64,000 nucleotides of DNA, taken from NCBI RefSeq assembly GCF_963665995.1, contig NZ_OY762512.1:2170001-2234000 (forward strand), read 5' to 3'. Source of the DNA: Pleurocapsa sp. FMAR1 (GTDB lineage Bacteria > Cyanobacteriota > Cyanobacteriia > Cyanobacteriales > Xenococcaceae). A model generated the notes under the pieces. That model was not told where the DNA came from and did no database searches. It worked only from the letters and a program-made list of their open reading frames with translations. Shown here one piece after another: positions 17,401 to 24,903 of this stretch (within the stretch, counting starts at the first letter, position 1; every line of letters begins with the position of its first letter). Position numbers and translations under genes: made by a program.

Positions 17401-19237
17401 GAGTATTTGGGATGAAGTTGGCATGGCAACCGGCTTAACATCTAGACAACAAGAGAAGTTGAGCCAACAAGGATTAAATGCGATCGCACCACAGCAAGGA
17501 CTAAAAGTATTAAAACAATTATTACAGCAACAGGCAACTCAAACAATTGTTTTCCCCGTAGATTGGGATACTTTTTTACGTCAACAGCCAAACAATCCTT
17601 TTTTTGAGAGATTACAACCGCAAACAGAAACTAAACCAGTCTTAACTTCTTCCTTCTTGCAGCAATTAGCCAGCGTACCAAAAGATAAACAACATCATAT
17701 GTTACGGTTACACATCCAAGAGCAAATAGCTAAAGTATTGGGCTTTAGCGATCCTGAAGATATTGATACTCAAGAAAAATTTGCCGATCTTGGTATGGAT
17801 TCGTTGATGGCGGTAGAGTTTAAAAATAGTTTACAAGCCAGTCTTGGTGATGCCGTATCTTTAACCGCAGCCTTCGATTATCCCAACGTCGAACTATTAA
17901 CGAACTATATCGCCCAAAAATTGTCTGTTGGTAATATTTTGCAAAATGTAAATGTAGAGGCGAACGACCGTTCGCCCCTACGGGAAATACCAAACAAAAC
18001 AGCGATATCACCAGTAAAACGAATCCAGATTGATATTAAGCCTGAATACAGTCAATTTAAATCAACTCCAGAATACATTAATCTCAAAAAAGATTTAGAA
18101 CGAGTAGAAAAACTGGGTAATCCTTTCTTTAATCTTCATCAAGGTATTGCCCAAGACACGATCAAAACAGATGGACGTGAGTTAATTAATTACTCTAGCT
18201 ACAACTATATCGGTATGTCTGGAGATCCTGTGGTGATTGAAGCTACTCAAAAAGCGATCGCCGAATACGGAACTTCTGTATCTGCCAGTCGGGTATTATC
18301 AGGTGAGCGTCCCTTACATTTAGAATTAGAGCGAGAAATAGCTGATTTTATTGGCACAGAAAATGCGATCGTTTATGTTGGTGGTCATGCAACCAACGTG
18401 AGTACCATTGGTCATTTGTTTAATGAGAAGGATCTAATTATCTGTGATGCCCTAAGTCACAATAGCATTAGGGAAGGCTGCAACCTATCAGGGGCGACAA
18501 TTATTGATTTTCCTCACAACGATTGTCAGGCTTTAGAGGCAATTTTAGAACGAGAAAGAACTAAATATCAAAAAGTCTTAATTGCTGTTGAGGGTATTTA
18601 TAGTACCGATGGCGATTTAGCACCCGTAGCCGAAATAGTAGAACTTAAGCACCACTATCAAACTTTTTTATTAGTAGATGAAGCTCATTCCATTGGCGTA
18701 TTGGGCTTATCTGGCGGAGGAATCAGAGAACACTTTAACTTGCAACCTACTGACGTAGACTTATGGATGGGTACTCTGAGTAAATCCTTGGCTAGCTGCG
18801 GAGGCTATATTGCTGGTTGTCATGAATTAATTCAATATCTCAAATATACTGCTCCTGGCTTTGTTTTTAGCGTCGGGATGTCCCCCGCCAATACCGCAGC
18901 AGCTTTAGCAGCTATAAGATTACTTAAATCTGAACCAGAAAGAGCAATGAAGTTACAGAGTCGAGCTAAATTTTGTCTCGATCTGGCTAAAAGTAAAGGT
19001 TTTAATACTGGCTATAGTGCCGATTCGCCTATAATTCCTGTCATTGTCGGCGAACCTCATAAGGCAGTAAGTTTATCTCAGCTTTTAGGACAAAAAGGAA
19101 TTAATGTTCAGCCGATGGTATATCCTTCTGTACCCTATAATGCTGCCCGATTACGCTTCTTTATTACCAGTCTGCATTCTGAAACACAAATTCTGGCGAC
19201 GATGAATACTCTAGAAAAAGTAATGTATGCTAAATAA
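11414..19237 (+). CDS. Iterative type I polyketide synthase fused to an alpha-oxoamine synthase (KS-AT-DH-ER-KR-ACP-AOS)
   Basis: 2607 residues in one frame. Domains: KS 1-430 (Cys173 in DTACSSS, His in EAHGTGT and NIGHTE); AT about 550-850 (Ser649 in GHSIGEY; HAFHS suggests malonyl-CoA); DH about 920-1170 (His in LQDHCLENKTVFP, Asp in HPALLDSC); a linker/pseudo-reductase region; ER 1510-1815; KR 1825-2050 (GGFGALG, LDD signature of B-type, SNYAAANAF); ACP with Ser2130 in LGMDSL; and from about 2212 a PLP enzyme of the KBL/SPT/AONS class with DEAHSIG and Lys2457 in TLSKSLA. The highly reducing set implies a saturated acyl chain built iteratively on the ACP. The AOS would then condense it with an amino acid, releasing CO2 and a 2-amino-ketone, as serine palmitoyltransferase does in sphingoid-base synthesis. 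Four small repeats lie in frame in linkers. No loading module, thioesterase or PPTase is present nearby. Confidence 0.92.
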   Translation: MQLEPIAIIGIGCRFPGAKNPQAFWQMMRDGVDGVSEVPESRWDVESYYDPDKSKAGKTNTRWGGFLEDVDQFEPQFFGIAPKEAVTMDPQQRLLLEVAWETFEDAGQIPEDLKGSKTGVFIGIGTHDYSIMMWQQPVSEPYATTGTGNCIAANRISYIFDLKGPSLAVDTACSSSLVSVHLACQSIWTGESELALAGGVNMLLLPTIMVGFSKGGFMSSDGRCKSFDASADGYVRGEGAGLVLLKPLSQAQADGDDIYGVILSSAVNQDGLSNGMAAPNPVAQEAVLREAYQRVGIDPSLVDYIEAHGTGTKVGDPIEANALGAVFGEHRQPGNNCLIGSVKTNIGHTETAAGIAGIIKVALALKHKQIPPSLHFNTPNSAIAFENLKLQVVTQLTPWEKNKPLIAGVNSFGFGGTNAHIVMGDYETRGLGKAIGGQGDWGTRRQGDEEIELSSLNLLTISAKSKSALRQLAQSYQDFIQETEVSLENICTATQTQRSHFNHRLTCIAKSTQQLIKQLTAFTSNRETAGLKESTVSKEEQTFAPTKKICWLFTGQGSQYVGMGQQLYDTQSIFREALNNCAEILKLYLDKPLLEIIYESQTCKGVLPNVPTKINRTIYTQPAIFSVEYALAQLWLSWGIKPDYVAGHSIGEYVAACVAGVFSLEDGLKLVATRSRLMEELPSSGGMLAVFSNQETIAELIATYDEVNIAAINNNQNTVIAGKNKTLTLIADKLAQINISSTLLNVSHAFHSPLMKPMLADFKLVAAEITYSAPKIPLVSNATAQLAEIEITSPDYWVNHIIQPVNFADSFQFLLQQDVDIFLEIGAKPILASLGKTISTTEIDSDPILLPSLSDKQDDWQVILNSVAQLYHQGIKIDWRVFNQSHYNRGVKLPTYPFQRQRYWWKKAKFWIEENSNNQQQPHPLLGNCLTLAGTSERYFKGQINAHNPKYLQDHCLENKTVFPATAYMEMALAAGKYIYSDRSFQLEKFTIKKPLLLTNKPTELQTVVSSSENCCNLKIFSKNIQEKDFILHSESIIKPALKNTLSRINIEEVKSRSQPILDISNYYQQLSNKGLNYGVNFQGIKQLWKGNDRAFAYIEIPDNIIDDNYQLHPALLDSCLQIIGAATESQGIYLPVSLELFKVYQSCSNKVWVQVNIKPTDNSQILKADLFLADNTGDLVAQITDLSLQYLSLRSLQKLIDIPVEEQVNIDDWLYKIDWEAKDLNTEYISKIDNGDRWLIFADKTDLSLELTDKLSGILLAKDAHFKRIKNNQYTINPNQPEDFKKLWQVIKRKKITNLKIAYFSKGSSQIHTYDRDCQGIFHLMQSLVKEKLNPSQLAIITEKTQFQSGDKSRPREYAAYTLDSSFNATGLINCRRRFGRQPLGNPRNGLSRKAASRSVPLRLSATRGLLSFPPTNSLSGSVWGLGRTIKQEYPSLNCNLIDFDNLNLEQLLPELLLSDSETQVAYYNQQRYVARLAPQDNTLNNPFRLQLSDYGTLDNLALAPLQRRPPQPGEIEIQVTASGVNFRDVLNALGMLKEYLQAMGFANSTQVPFGGECAGIVTAIGEGVTNFQLGDEVIAAQAVGSLSSHVTVDARFAIAKPDHLDYAEAATIPTNFLTAYYGLHYLAKIKPGDKILIHAAAGGVGQAAVQIAQQIGAEVYATASVAKWDFLKASGVKYVMNSRTLDFAEEVMQLTDGKGVDLILNSLNGDFISKNLDILTSKGRFVEIGKVGIWDKAQVTEKRADISYFPFDLLEVSDRDPELIATLFAELKQQFVERILQPLPHKIFPIQQADDAFRYMAQAKHIGKVVISMPASNQIVKPDGSYLITGGFGALGLQVANWLAQEGAKNLILVGRSQPTKQAQQEIDKLEQQGVTVNVIQADITDYDAVADIFSNEKPEIKGIIHAAGSLDDGLLKTLSWERFQAVLQPKITGAWNLHLATKEQSLDWFVCFSSIVSVFGAAGQSNYAAANAFMDNLMSYRRNLGLPGLSINWSIWDEVGMATGLTSRQQEKLSQQGLNAIAPQQGLKVLKQLLQQQATQTIVFPVDWDTFLRQQPNNPFFERLQPQTETKPVLTSSFLQQLASVPKDKQHHMLRLHIQEQIAKVLGFSDPEDIDTQEKFADLGMDSLMAVEFKNSLQASLGDAVSLTAAFDYPNVELLTNYIAQKLSVGNILQNVNVEANDRSPLREIPNKTAISPVKRIQIDIKPEYSQFKSTPEYINLKKDLERVEKLGNPFFNLHQGIAQDTIKTDGRELINYSSYNYIGMSGDPVVIEATQKAIAEYGTSVSASRVLSGERPLHLELEREIADFIGTENAIVYVGGHATNVSTIGHLFNEKDLIICDALSHNSIREGCNLSGATIIDFPHNDCQALEAILERERTKYQKVLIAVEGIYSTDGDLAPVAEIVELKHHYQTFLLVDEAHSIGVLGLSGGGIREHFNLQPTDVDLWMGTLSKSLASCGGYIAGCHELIQYLKYTAPGFVFSVGMSPANTAAALAAIRLLKSEPERAMKLQSRAKFCLDLAKSKGFNTGYSADSPIIPVIVGEPHKAVSLSQLLGQKGINVQPMVYPSVPYNAARLRFFITSLHSETQILATMNTLEKVMYAK
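12691..12765. repeat. Degenerate GGGGACAAGGCGACTG repeats inside the KS-AT linker
   Basis: A G-rich, purine-biased run of two to three imperfect units (GACAAGGGGACTGGG, GGGACAAGGCGACTG, GGGACAAGACGAC) codes for a stretch like RGLGKAIGGQGDWGTRRQGD directly after the KS domain end (NAHIVMGDYE). Base composition and residue content differ sharply from the surrounding synthase. It stays in frame and sits in the linker before the AT domain, so it should be tolerated. Confidence 0.6.
13221..13248. repeat. 28-bp palindrome (GTA-GGGCGTTT type) inside the AT region of the synthase
   Basis: GTAAGGGCGTTT, a TGCC loop, then AAACGTCCCTAC: 12-base arms with two G-T-compatible mismatches. It encodes CKGVLPNVPTK between the first AT helix region and TIYTQPAIF. 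It looks like the GTAGGGGCG...CGCCCCTAC class of dispersed cyanobacterial palindromes, here retained in frame. Confidence 0.65.
15502..15649. repeat. Composite nested palindrome in frame inside the synthase (modules A and B)
   Basis: Module A spans 15502-15595. It is the same 49-bp palindrome as at 9509-9557, with a nested hairpin of about 45 bases in its centre (GGGGCT ... CTGCCGA ... TCGGCAG ... AGCCCC). Module B, at 15607-15649, has arms GAGAAG/CTTCTC around CGTTCCCTTGCGCC, TGTC and GGCGACGCGGGGT. The whole low-similarity insert covers about residues 1355-1416 (rich in Arg, Ser, Ala) between recognisable synthase sequence and SVWGLGRTI. It keeps the frame open. Confidence 0.8.
17954..17981. 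repeat. 28-bp near-perfect palindrome in the ACP-AOS linker
   Basis: GTAGAGGCGAACGACCGTTCGCCCCTAC differs from its own reverse complement at only a few positions. It encodes VEANDRSPLR in the linker between the ACP (ending near LTNYIAQKL) and the AOS domain. This is a common dispersed palindrome class in cyanobacterial genomes and again sits in frame at a domain boundary. Confidence 0.75.
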
Positions 19238-19534
19238 TTTCTAAAGCAGCTACGAAGTGAACTATAAAGGCATTGCATATTTTTAATTAACGTGAATTCG
19301 ACGAAACCAACCAAGATCTAGTTTAGGTTTAGTTCAAGGGGTGAAGGTTAGATTAATTAACTACCAGTCTATCGATCCTGCCTTTGACCTTATATTTCAA
19401 ACTTAGAATTTTTGACGTTGATGAATCAAGGCATGATTTTGACTATAAAGCAATTCTATTTGTGTGGTGTTAACCTAGATTAGCGGACAATGCCTATGTC
19501 CTCAAAGGGGAATAATTGACAGTTATCAAATCTA

Positions 19535-21754
19535 ATGGATATTCAGCAAGCAAGGCAATTAGCCCAGGATGAAACTACTACACCAGAGTTACTAATAGAA
19601 CTAGCTAGAAGCGAAGATTATCAAACTCGCAAATATGTTGCTATCAATTCTAATACTCCTATAATAACATTAGAGAAATTAGGAGCAGAATTTCCAGAAG
19701 AAATTACAGACAATCCTATTTTAAATTTGCTTTTATTAGAAAAACCAGATAGTAAATTTGTCAGATTATCTTTGGCTCGTAGTTCCAAAACAGAACTCAA
19801 AACTTTAGAAAATTTGGCTGCATTAGAGGAAGAAGATATTTTGTGTGCAATAGCTTGCAATATCAGTACTCCAATTCATGTTTTGGAAAAGCTAGCTGAT
19901 TGGAAACAAGCTTATACTGAAGATGGAGAAAGGTTTATAACTAAAGTTCCTGCTTATGTCGCTACAAATCCTAATATTCCTCCAGTAATATTAGACAAGT
20001 TAGCCAACCATAATGAAAGCTATGTAAGGCAAGTAGTTGCTGAAAATAAAAATACATTATCAACAACACTAGAAAAACTTGCCCAAAAAAATCCAAAACA
20101 TGTCTTGTTAAAAGTTGGTCAAAATATTAACACACCCGTATCTGCTCTAGAAAGATTAGCAGGAGAAAAAGATCGAGAAATTAGAGATGTTGTCATTGCA
20201 CATTCTCATGTTTCTGACATGGCAATTAAGATAATTGAATTTATGGAGGAAAAGTCAGGAACTTCTGAAGATATTTTAGAAAAACTGTCCACTGATTCTC
20301 GTCTTCATGTTCAACAAATGGTAGCAGAACATCCTTTATGCCCGCCTCAAGTTTTAAAACAGCTATCAGATCATAATGATTATATGATTATCTATAGCGT
20401 TTCTTCTCATCCTAATACTCAAAGTGACATATTAGAAAAACTGACTTTGAAATTAGTAAAATCTGATAAACAAAATAAAAGAATACTAAAAGCAGAACGA
20501 GGAAATGTTAATTATCGAATAATCTATCTAAATCTATTTAATCATCCTCACAATACTATTTTCGCCAAGCTACAAATAATTACTTTAGAACTTTATGAAT
20601 CTATTGAAGAAATTGCTAAATCTAAAAGTACTCCCGATCAAGTTTTAAACGAGTTGGCTAAACAAGTTTTAAATAAAATAGATAAATATCTTAATTCCGA
20701 TAGAGTAAATAAAAAATATGAAGATATAAGTAATCAGAAAGTTTTAACTTCAATACTTAATAATTGTAATACTTCTGCGGAAACTATTAGCAGTGTTTTT
20801 TACAAGATTGATTCCAATATTAAATACAACATTTTTGACTATTTCAAATTGATAGCAGAACATCCAAATACACCAAGTTGGGTTTTAGACAAAATGAGTG
20901 CAGACGAACGTTATAAACGTTCTCATTATCAAATAGCAAGACATCCAAACACAACCCTAATAGTACTGCGTGAATTGTGTAACCACAACAATCAAAGTAT
21001 AAATACTTATCATGGATACTCATTAGTTAGAAATCCAAATACTCCCAGTGATATTCTACTCGATATCATTTCTAAATATGATTGGGGAGTACGAATAGAT
21101 CTCGCAAAATTTAATAATAAAATACCCGATGATATTCTTAAAATTCTGATTGATGACAAACGATTGTATGTTCAATCAGCTTTAGCTACAAATAGCTGTT
21201 TGCCAATTTCCGTTATTGAACGTTTTGCTGAAAGTGAAATTGATATTATTCGAGAAGGAATATCAAAAAATACTAAAACCCCAGACTATATTTTGGATAT
21301 CTTGGCAAATGAGCCAAATATAAATATTCGTCTTAATGTTGCCAAACATCAAAACACTTCAGAAAAAACTTTATTTAAATTAGCAAAATCTACAGACGAA
21401 TCTACTAAAGCTGAATTGAGTAAAAGAGAACCTATAAATCTAAATATTATTAAAATACTTATTAAGGATATTGAAACTAATATTATTGCAGATCGAGATC
21501 ATAGATTTACTATTATGAATCAAATTGCTAAATGCTCTGAAGTTCCAGATTATTTATTAGAAAAAGTTGCTTCATGTATTCTACTCGACTGTATATTTAC
21601 TAGTAGTGGTCTTTTATTTCTAGTAGAAAAATCTCTCGTTTTTAATCAGAATACACCTCTTAGTGTTTTGTACGATATCTCCCAAAATAAACGTGATTAT
21701 AGTGGATATGGAACTATACAAAGACTAGCATTAAGGAATATCAAAGCAAAGTAG
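19535..21754 (+). CDS. Large leucine-rich-variant (LRV)/HEAT-like repeat protein
   Basis: 739 residues built almost wholly of helical repeats of about 22-26 residues with the signature 'NPNxPxxxLxxLAxxxxxxVRxxVA' (for example NPNIPPVILDKLANHNESY, NINTPVSALERLAGEKDRE, HPNTPSWVLDKMSAD). This is the pattern of leucine-rich-repeat-variant proteins, which form superhelical protein-binding surfaces. The N-terminus begins with the same repeat type, with no signal peptide and no enzyme domain, so it is likely a cytoplasmic scaffold or interaction protein. The middle (residues 300-400) is more degenerate. It is about 300 bases after the synthase, on the same strand; the gap shows no repeat or hairpin, and functional linkage is not shown. 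Confidence 0.75.
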   Translation: MDIQQARQLAQDETTTPELLIELARSEDYQTRKYVAINSNTPIITLEKLGAEFPEEITDNPILNLLLLEKPDSKFVRLSLARSSKTELKTLENLAALEEEDILCAIACNISTPIHVLEKLADWKQAYTEDGERFITKVPAYVATNPNIPPVILDKLANHNESYVRQVVAENKNTLSTTLEKLAQKNPKHVLLKVGQNINTPVSALERLAGEKDREIRDVVIAHSHVSDMAIKIIEFMEEKSGTSEDILEKLSTDSRLHVQQMVAEHPLCPPQVLKQLSDHNDYMIIYSVSSHPNTQSDILEKLTLKLVKSDKQNKRILKAERGNVNYRIIYLNLFNHPHNTIFAKLQIITLELYESIEEIAKSKSTPDQVLNELAKQVLNKIDKYLNSDRVNKKYEDISNQKVLTSILNNCNTSAETISSVFYKIDSNIKYNIFDYFKLIAEHPNTPSWVLDKMSADERYKRSHYQIARHPNTTLIVLRELCNHNNQSINTYHGYSLVRNPNTPSDILLDIISKYDWGVRIDLAKFNNKIPDDILKILIDDKRLYVQSALATNSCLPISVIERFAESEIDIIREGISKNTKTPDYILDILANEPNINIRLNVAKHQNTSEKTLFKLAKSTDESTKAELSKREPINLNIIKILIKDIETNIIADRDHRFTIMNQIAKCSEVPDYLLEKVASCILLDCIFTSSGLLFLVEKSLVFNQNTPLSVLYDISQNKRDYSGYGTIQRLALRNIKAK

Positions 21755-22054
21755 CGTTGGTAAATGAGGATATTGTATTGATGTTGATGTGAGTAGATTT
21801 GCGACGCGAAGCCATATCCGAAAATTTATCCTTATGCGAAGCAGGACGCGAATTAGAGCCTAAAGCTTTGTTTACTCTTCCTCCTGCTGTTTTTAAACTT
21901 CGTCTAACTGATGTTTAATTACTAAAATATCTTGTAATATCAAGTGCGGATAATTACTTTAAATAAAGTGTTCCCTAAATCCCTAAATCCCTAAATTAAA
22001 ACATTTAACTGTTCAACCGAACCTGATATAAGTAGTCTTGCAACTGCCTCTTGG
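21755..22054. other. Spacer with possible gene tail and an 8-bp tandem repeat
   Basis: Contains a short open stretch on the plus strand ending in LEPKALFTLPPAVFKLRLTDV and a stop near 21918, which has protein-like composition and may be the tail of a lost gene. It also holds a 3-copy tandem repeat at 21973-21996. No complete gene is present. Confidence 0.4.
21973..21996. repeat. Tandem repeat, unit CCCTAAAT x3
   Basis: Three perfect 8-bp copies. It is related in sequence to the 7-bp TCCCTAA array at 48116. Such short tandem repeats are characteristic of spacers in several cyanobacteria. Confidence 0.8.
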
Positions 22055-22348
22055 TCACAAATAAATGACCTCTGCCAAAATCCTCTTTTCAATCCGAGGC
22101 TTTAAACCGTTTTTATGCACCAAATCTACCTTAACCCCCAAATTGTCGCTGAGATAGTTCTCTAAATTGACAAACTTTAATAAGCTAGGTATCTCAGAAA
22201 ACTCTACCAACAGATCAATATCACTGGTTTCGGTTTGCTCTTGGCGAATGTAAGAGCCAAAAATTCCTAGCTCCCGAATCTTGTAATCTTCCTGCAATAA
22301 GGGCTTATGTTCCACAAGCCATTGCTTAATTTACTCCAGTGTTTTCAT
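22055..22348 (-). pseudogene. MNT-type nucleotidyltransferase (HepT/MNT family) with early stop codon
   Basis: From ATG 22348 the frame reads MKTLE, a TAA at 22331-22333, then IKQWLVEHKPLLQEDYKIRE and on to the catalytic signature LGIFGSYIRQEQTETSDIDLLVEF. That is the GSxxR...SDIDL motif of minimal nucleotidyltransferases, which act as antitoxins (AMP-transferring) to HepT RNases. The stop at codon 6 looks like a Gln codon changed to TAA. Translation could restart at the GTG at 22315, losing 11 residues but keeping the catalytic core, so it may still work. No HepT partner gene is adjacent. Confidence 0.7.
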
Positions 22349-22376
22349 AAGTGAAATATTATCGAATGTATTACAT

Positions 22377-23147
22377 CTATACAATATATGTTCCAGTATC
22401 GGGAGGTACATCTTGCCAACGACCATCTCCCACTGCCCGTACTGCTTCTTTGAGGCTGACATCTCCCGTATAAATAGCTTTGCCAACGATCGCACCTGTA
22501 ACCCCTATAGATTCTAAACCTGATAGACTTAATAAGTCAGTTAAAGAGCTTACTCCACCAGAGGCAATTACAGGAATAGCAATTGATTCGGCTAATTCTC
22601 GCAAAGCGTCCATATTAGGGCCAGATAACGTCCCGTCGCGATGGATATCGGTGTAAATAATTGCTGCTACGCCCTGCCGTGCCATGCGATGAGCTAAATC
22701 TATGGCAGCTACTTCAGAAGTTTCCAGCCAACCTCTAGTGGCTACTTTACCGTTGCGGGCATCGATACCGACGACAATTTGCTCAGGAAATTCTTGACAT
22801 AATTCTGTGACTAGCTCTGGTTTTTCTACGGCTATCGTCCCTAAAATTGCGCGCTGTACCCCTGTATCTAGCAATCTAGAAACTCCTGCGCGATCGCGTA
22901 AACCACCCCCAACCTGTACAGGAATAGATATGGCTTTGGCGATCGCTTCAATTACTTTTAAGTTAACTGACTTTCCTGCTTTTGCCCCGTCCAAGTCTAC
23001 TACATGAAGTCTGGTTGCACCTTCTTTTTCCCACTGGCGCGCTACTTCTACAGGGTTATCGTTAAAGATTGAGGCTTGATTATAATCTCCTTGATAAAGT
23101 CTTACGCACTTACCGTCGAGCAGATCGATCGCAGGGATAACTTCCAT
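22377..23147 (-). CDS. hisA: ProFAR isomerase (histidine biosynthesis)
   Basis: 256 residues, a TIM barrel with the two half-barrel phosphate sites: [20 protein letters not shown] at the start with catalytic Asp8, [15 protein letters not shown] with the second catalytic Asp, and IASGGVSSL and [12 protein letters not shown] at the C-terminal phosphate sites. It converts ProFAR to PRFAR, the fourth step of histidine synthesis. Histidine genes are scattered in cyanobacteria, and here hisA is alone (hisC lies 23 kb away). It has an ATG start 44 bases after the carbonic anhydrase stop on the same strand, so some read-through is possible. Confidence 0.96.
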   Translation of the reverse strand: MEVIPAIDLLDGKCVRLYQGDYNQASIFNDNPVEVARQWEKEGATRLHVVDLDGAKAGKSVNLKVIEAIAKAISIPVQVGGGLRDRAGVSRLLDTGVQRAILGTIAVEKPELVTELCQEFPEQIVVGIDARNGKVATRGWLETSEVAAIDLAHRMARQGVAAIIYTDIHRDGTLSGPNMDALRELAESIAIPVIASGGVSSLTDLLSLSGLESIGVTGAIVGKAIYTGDVSLKEAVRAVGDGRWQDVPPDTGTYIV

Positions 23148-23191
23148 AGTGATTTAGTTTGTTAGTTTGATTAAATACAATACTAAAGATT

Positions 23192-24076
23192 TTAAACGCG
23201 GGTATAAATTTTTTCTGCCCAAAGCTGTACGGACTCAGAAAATAAGGAATGATAGTTTTGCAATTCAATATTGTTCATGCCTAAACGACGTGCTTTGTCG
23301 AATAAAGTGATCAGCGATCGCGTTGCTTGTTTAGCTGCTTTAGAGGTTTGGGGGGTAACTTTTAACAAAGCTTCTAATTCTTTTTTTACGGGGATAATTG
23401 ACTCATTGTTGACAGAGGTTGAAAAAGAACCAACAGTATCCTCTTCTTCTAATAGCTGACCTTCAGGGGGAATGTAGGTATGGGTGCGGGCATCATAAGC
23501 GAGGACATTACCAGTTTCGATGTTATAAATCCAAGCATAAATTTTGAGTCTGCCTTGATGTAGCCTAGATCTGACTATAGGATAGGTTTTGAGATTGTCA
23601 ATTTGGATCAGAACGTTTTCTGCAACCAGCATTTCCAGCAATTCATCTCCCTCATAGTGAGGATAGGTTTCCAGCACCATCCGCCGAGTTGACTCTGCGT
23701 GTCTGAGCCAGTCATACACCAAGGGCATATCTTTTTGGAGTTTATTAAGCTTTAGCAGCCCCTTCATTGCCCCACAGTGGGAGTGTCCACAGATAACTAC
23801 CTGTTCGATACCCAAAGCATGGATGGCATATTCGATTGTTCCTCCTTCTCCGCCATTGGCTGCACCATAAGGAGGAATAATATTGCCTGCATTACGAATA
23901 ACAAATAATTCCCCAATATCAGTATCAGTGATTAAGTTGGGATCTACTCTAGAATCAGAACAAGCAATAAACAAAACTCTGGGTTTTTGACCATGAGAAA
24001 GCTGTTCTAAAAGCTCCTGATGACTACTGACATAGGTTTGTCTGAACTTATCTAGACCGCGAATTAACTTTTTCAC
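23192..24076 (-). CDS. ccaA: Beta-carbonic anhydrase, carboxysomal type
   Basis: 294 residues with a GTG start. Zinc ligands are Cys39 (ACSDSRVDP, with Asp41/Arg43), His98 and Cys101 (CGHSHCGAM), the same numbering as the Synechocystis CcaA. After the catalytic domain (to about 195) there is an extension of about 95 residues that ends IELQNYHSLFSESVQLWAEK, matching the C-terminal tail used by CcaA to bind the carboxysome protein CcmM. It converts bicarbonate to CO2 next to Rubisco. No ccm genes lie nearby. Confidence 0.92.
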   Translation of the reverse strand: MKKLIRGLDKFRQTYVSSHQELLEQLSHGQKPRVLFIACSDSRVDPNLITDTDIGELFVIRNAGNIIPPYGAANGGEGGTIEYAIHALGIEQVVICGHSHCGAMKGLLKLNKLQKDMPLVYDWLRHAESTRRMVLETYPHYEGDELLEMLVAENVLIQIDNLKTYPIVRSRLHQGRLKIYAWIYNIETGNVLAYDARTHTYIPPEGQLLEEEDTVGSFSTSVNNESIIPVKKELEALLKVTPQTSKAAKQATRSLITLFDKARRLGMNNIELQNYHSLFSESVQLWAEKIYTRV

Positions 24077-24228
24077 TCTCTTCTAAACTTTAAAATACGA
24101 CACAATAGTCTCTATTATCTGACAAATCTGGACTCTTTAAAAAACTTATAATTATTATCAACAATGCTGTTAGTGCTAATTCTGCAAAATTAAGTTATCA
24201 ATGAATAGCTTTTTTATAATGATAATTT

Positions 24229-24903
24229 ATGTTTTGCACTGCCGAACAAATTTATAAAATGCTTATTGACAATAAAATTACTGAAAGTGTTGGTAATATT
24301 GAATTTAATTTTTTGAATGTTTCAGTAAATATTCAAGAAAAAAGTGCGATTGGCGATCTTTTTCAAGAATGGTTTGCTAAATGGATGGAAATTCAAGGTA
24401 TTAGATTTAGAACAACTAGCCATACCCAACAATTTCCTAATTTTTTATTGGACTCTGCATCAAACAATAAAAATTTATTGGAAGTTAAGACTTTTGATTA
24501 CAATCGTTCTGCAAATTTTGATGTTGCAAATTTTGAAGCATATTGTCGTTCTATTAGAACTAAAGCATATTTTTTGGATGCCGATTACCTGATTTTTGCT
24601 TATCTTTTGGTAAACGGTCAGTTTAAAATAGAAAGACTTTGGCTAAAAAAAATTTGGCAAATTACTGGTAATTCAAACAAATATCCTGTCAAATGCCAGA
24701 TCAAACAAGAAGTTATTTACAATATCAGACCTATTTCTTGGTATTCCAAAAAAGTCAAATTTCAACCATTTAATAATAGGCTAGAGTTTGTAGAAGCTTT
24801 ACATCGAACTTTGATGCAATATTCTAAAACACAGATAGCAAGTAACGATTGGTTGGATGCGGTATGCCACAATTATTTATCTCATACAGGACAAAGATTG
24901 TAA
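24229..24903 (+). CDS. Type II restriction endonuclease, NgoBV-like
   Basis: 224 residues. A PD-(D/E)xK-type core is visible: a helical entry (IGDLFQEWFAKWMEIQGIRF), FPNFLLDSASNNKNLLEVKTF (acidic residue, then E-V-K), then FEAYCRSIRTKAYFLDADYLIFAY and ERLWLKKIWQITG. The order and the phrases EVK, DADYLIF and YNIRPISWYS are what I recall for the NgoBV/NlaIV family, whose members cut GGNNCC. That specificity is inference. The next gene, in the opposite direction, is a cytosine-5 methyltransferase; their ends overlap by 22 bases, so the two form a compact restriction-modification unit. It is very AT-rich compared with hisA or ccaA, which fits horizontal transfer. Confidence 0.8.
   Translation: MFCTAEQIYKMLIDNKITESVGNIEFNFLNVSVNIQEKSAIGDLFQEWFAKWMEIQGIRFRTTSHTQQFPNFLLDSASNNKNLLEVKTFDYNRSANFDVANFEAYCRSIRTKAYFLDADYLIFAYLLVNGQFKIERLWLKKIWQITGNSNKYPVKCQIKQEVIYNIRPISWYSKKVKFQPFNNRLEFVEALHRTLMQYSKTQIASNDWLDAVCHNYLSHTGQRL

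Noticed and set aside
24882-24903. Overlap of restriction enzyme and methyltransferase as a sequencing or frame error
   Set aside because: Both frames end with sensible C-termini and proper stop codons, and motif order in both is complete, so the overlap is accepted as real.
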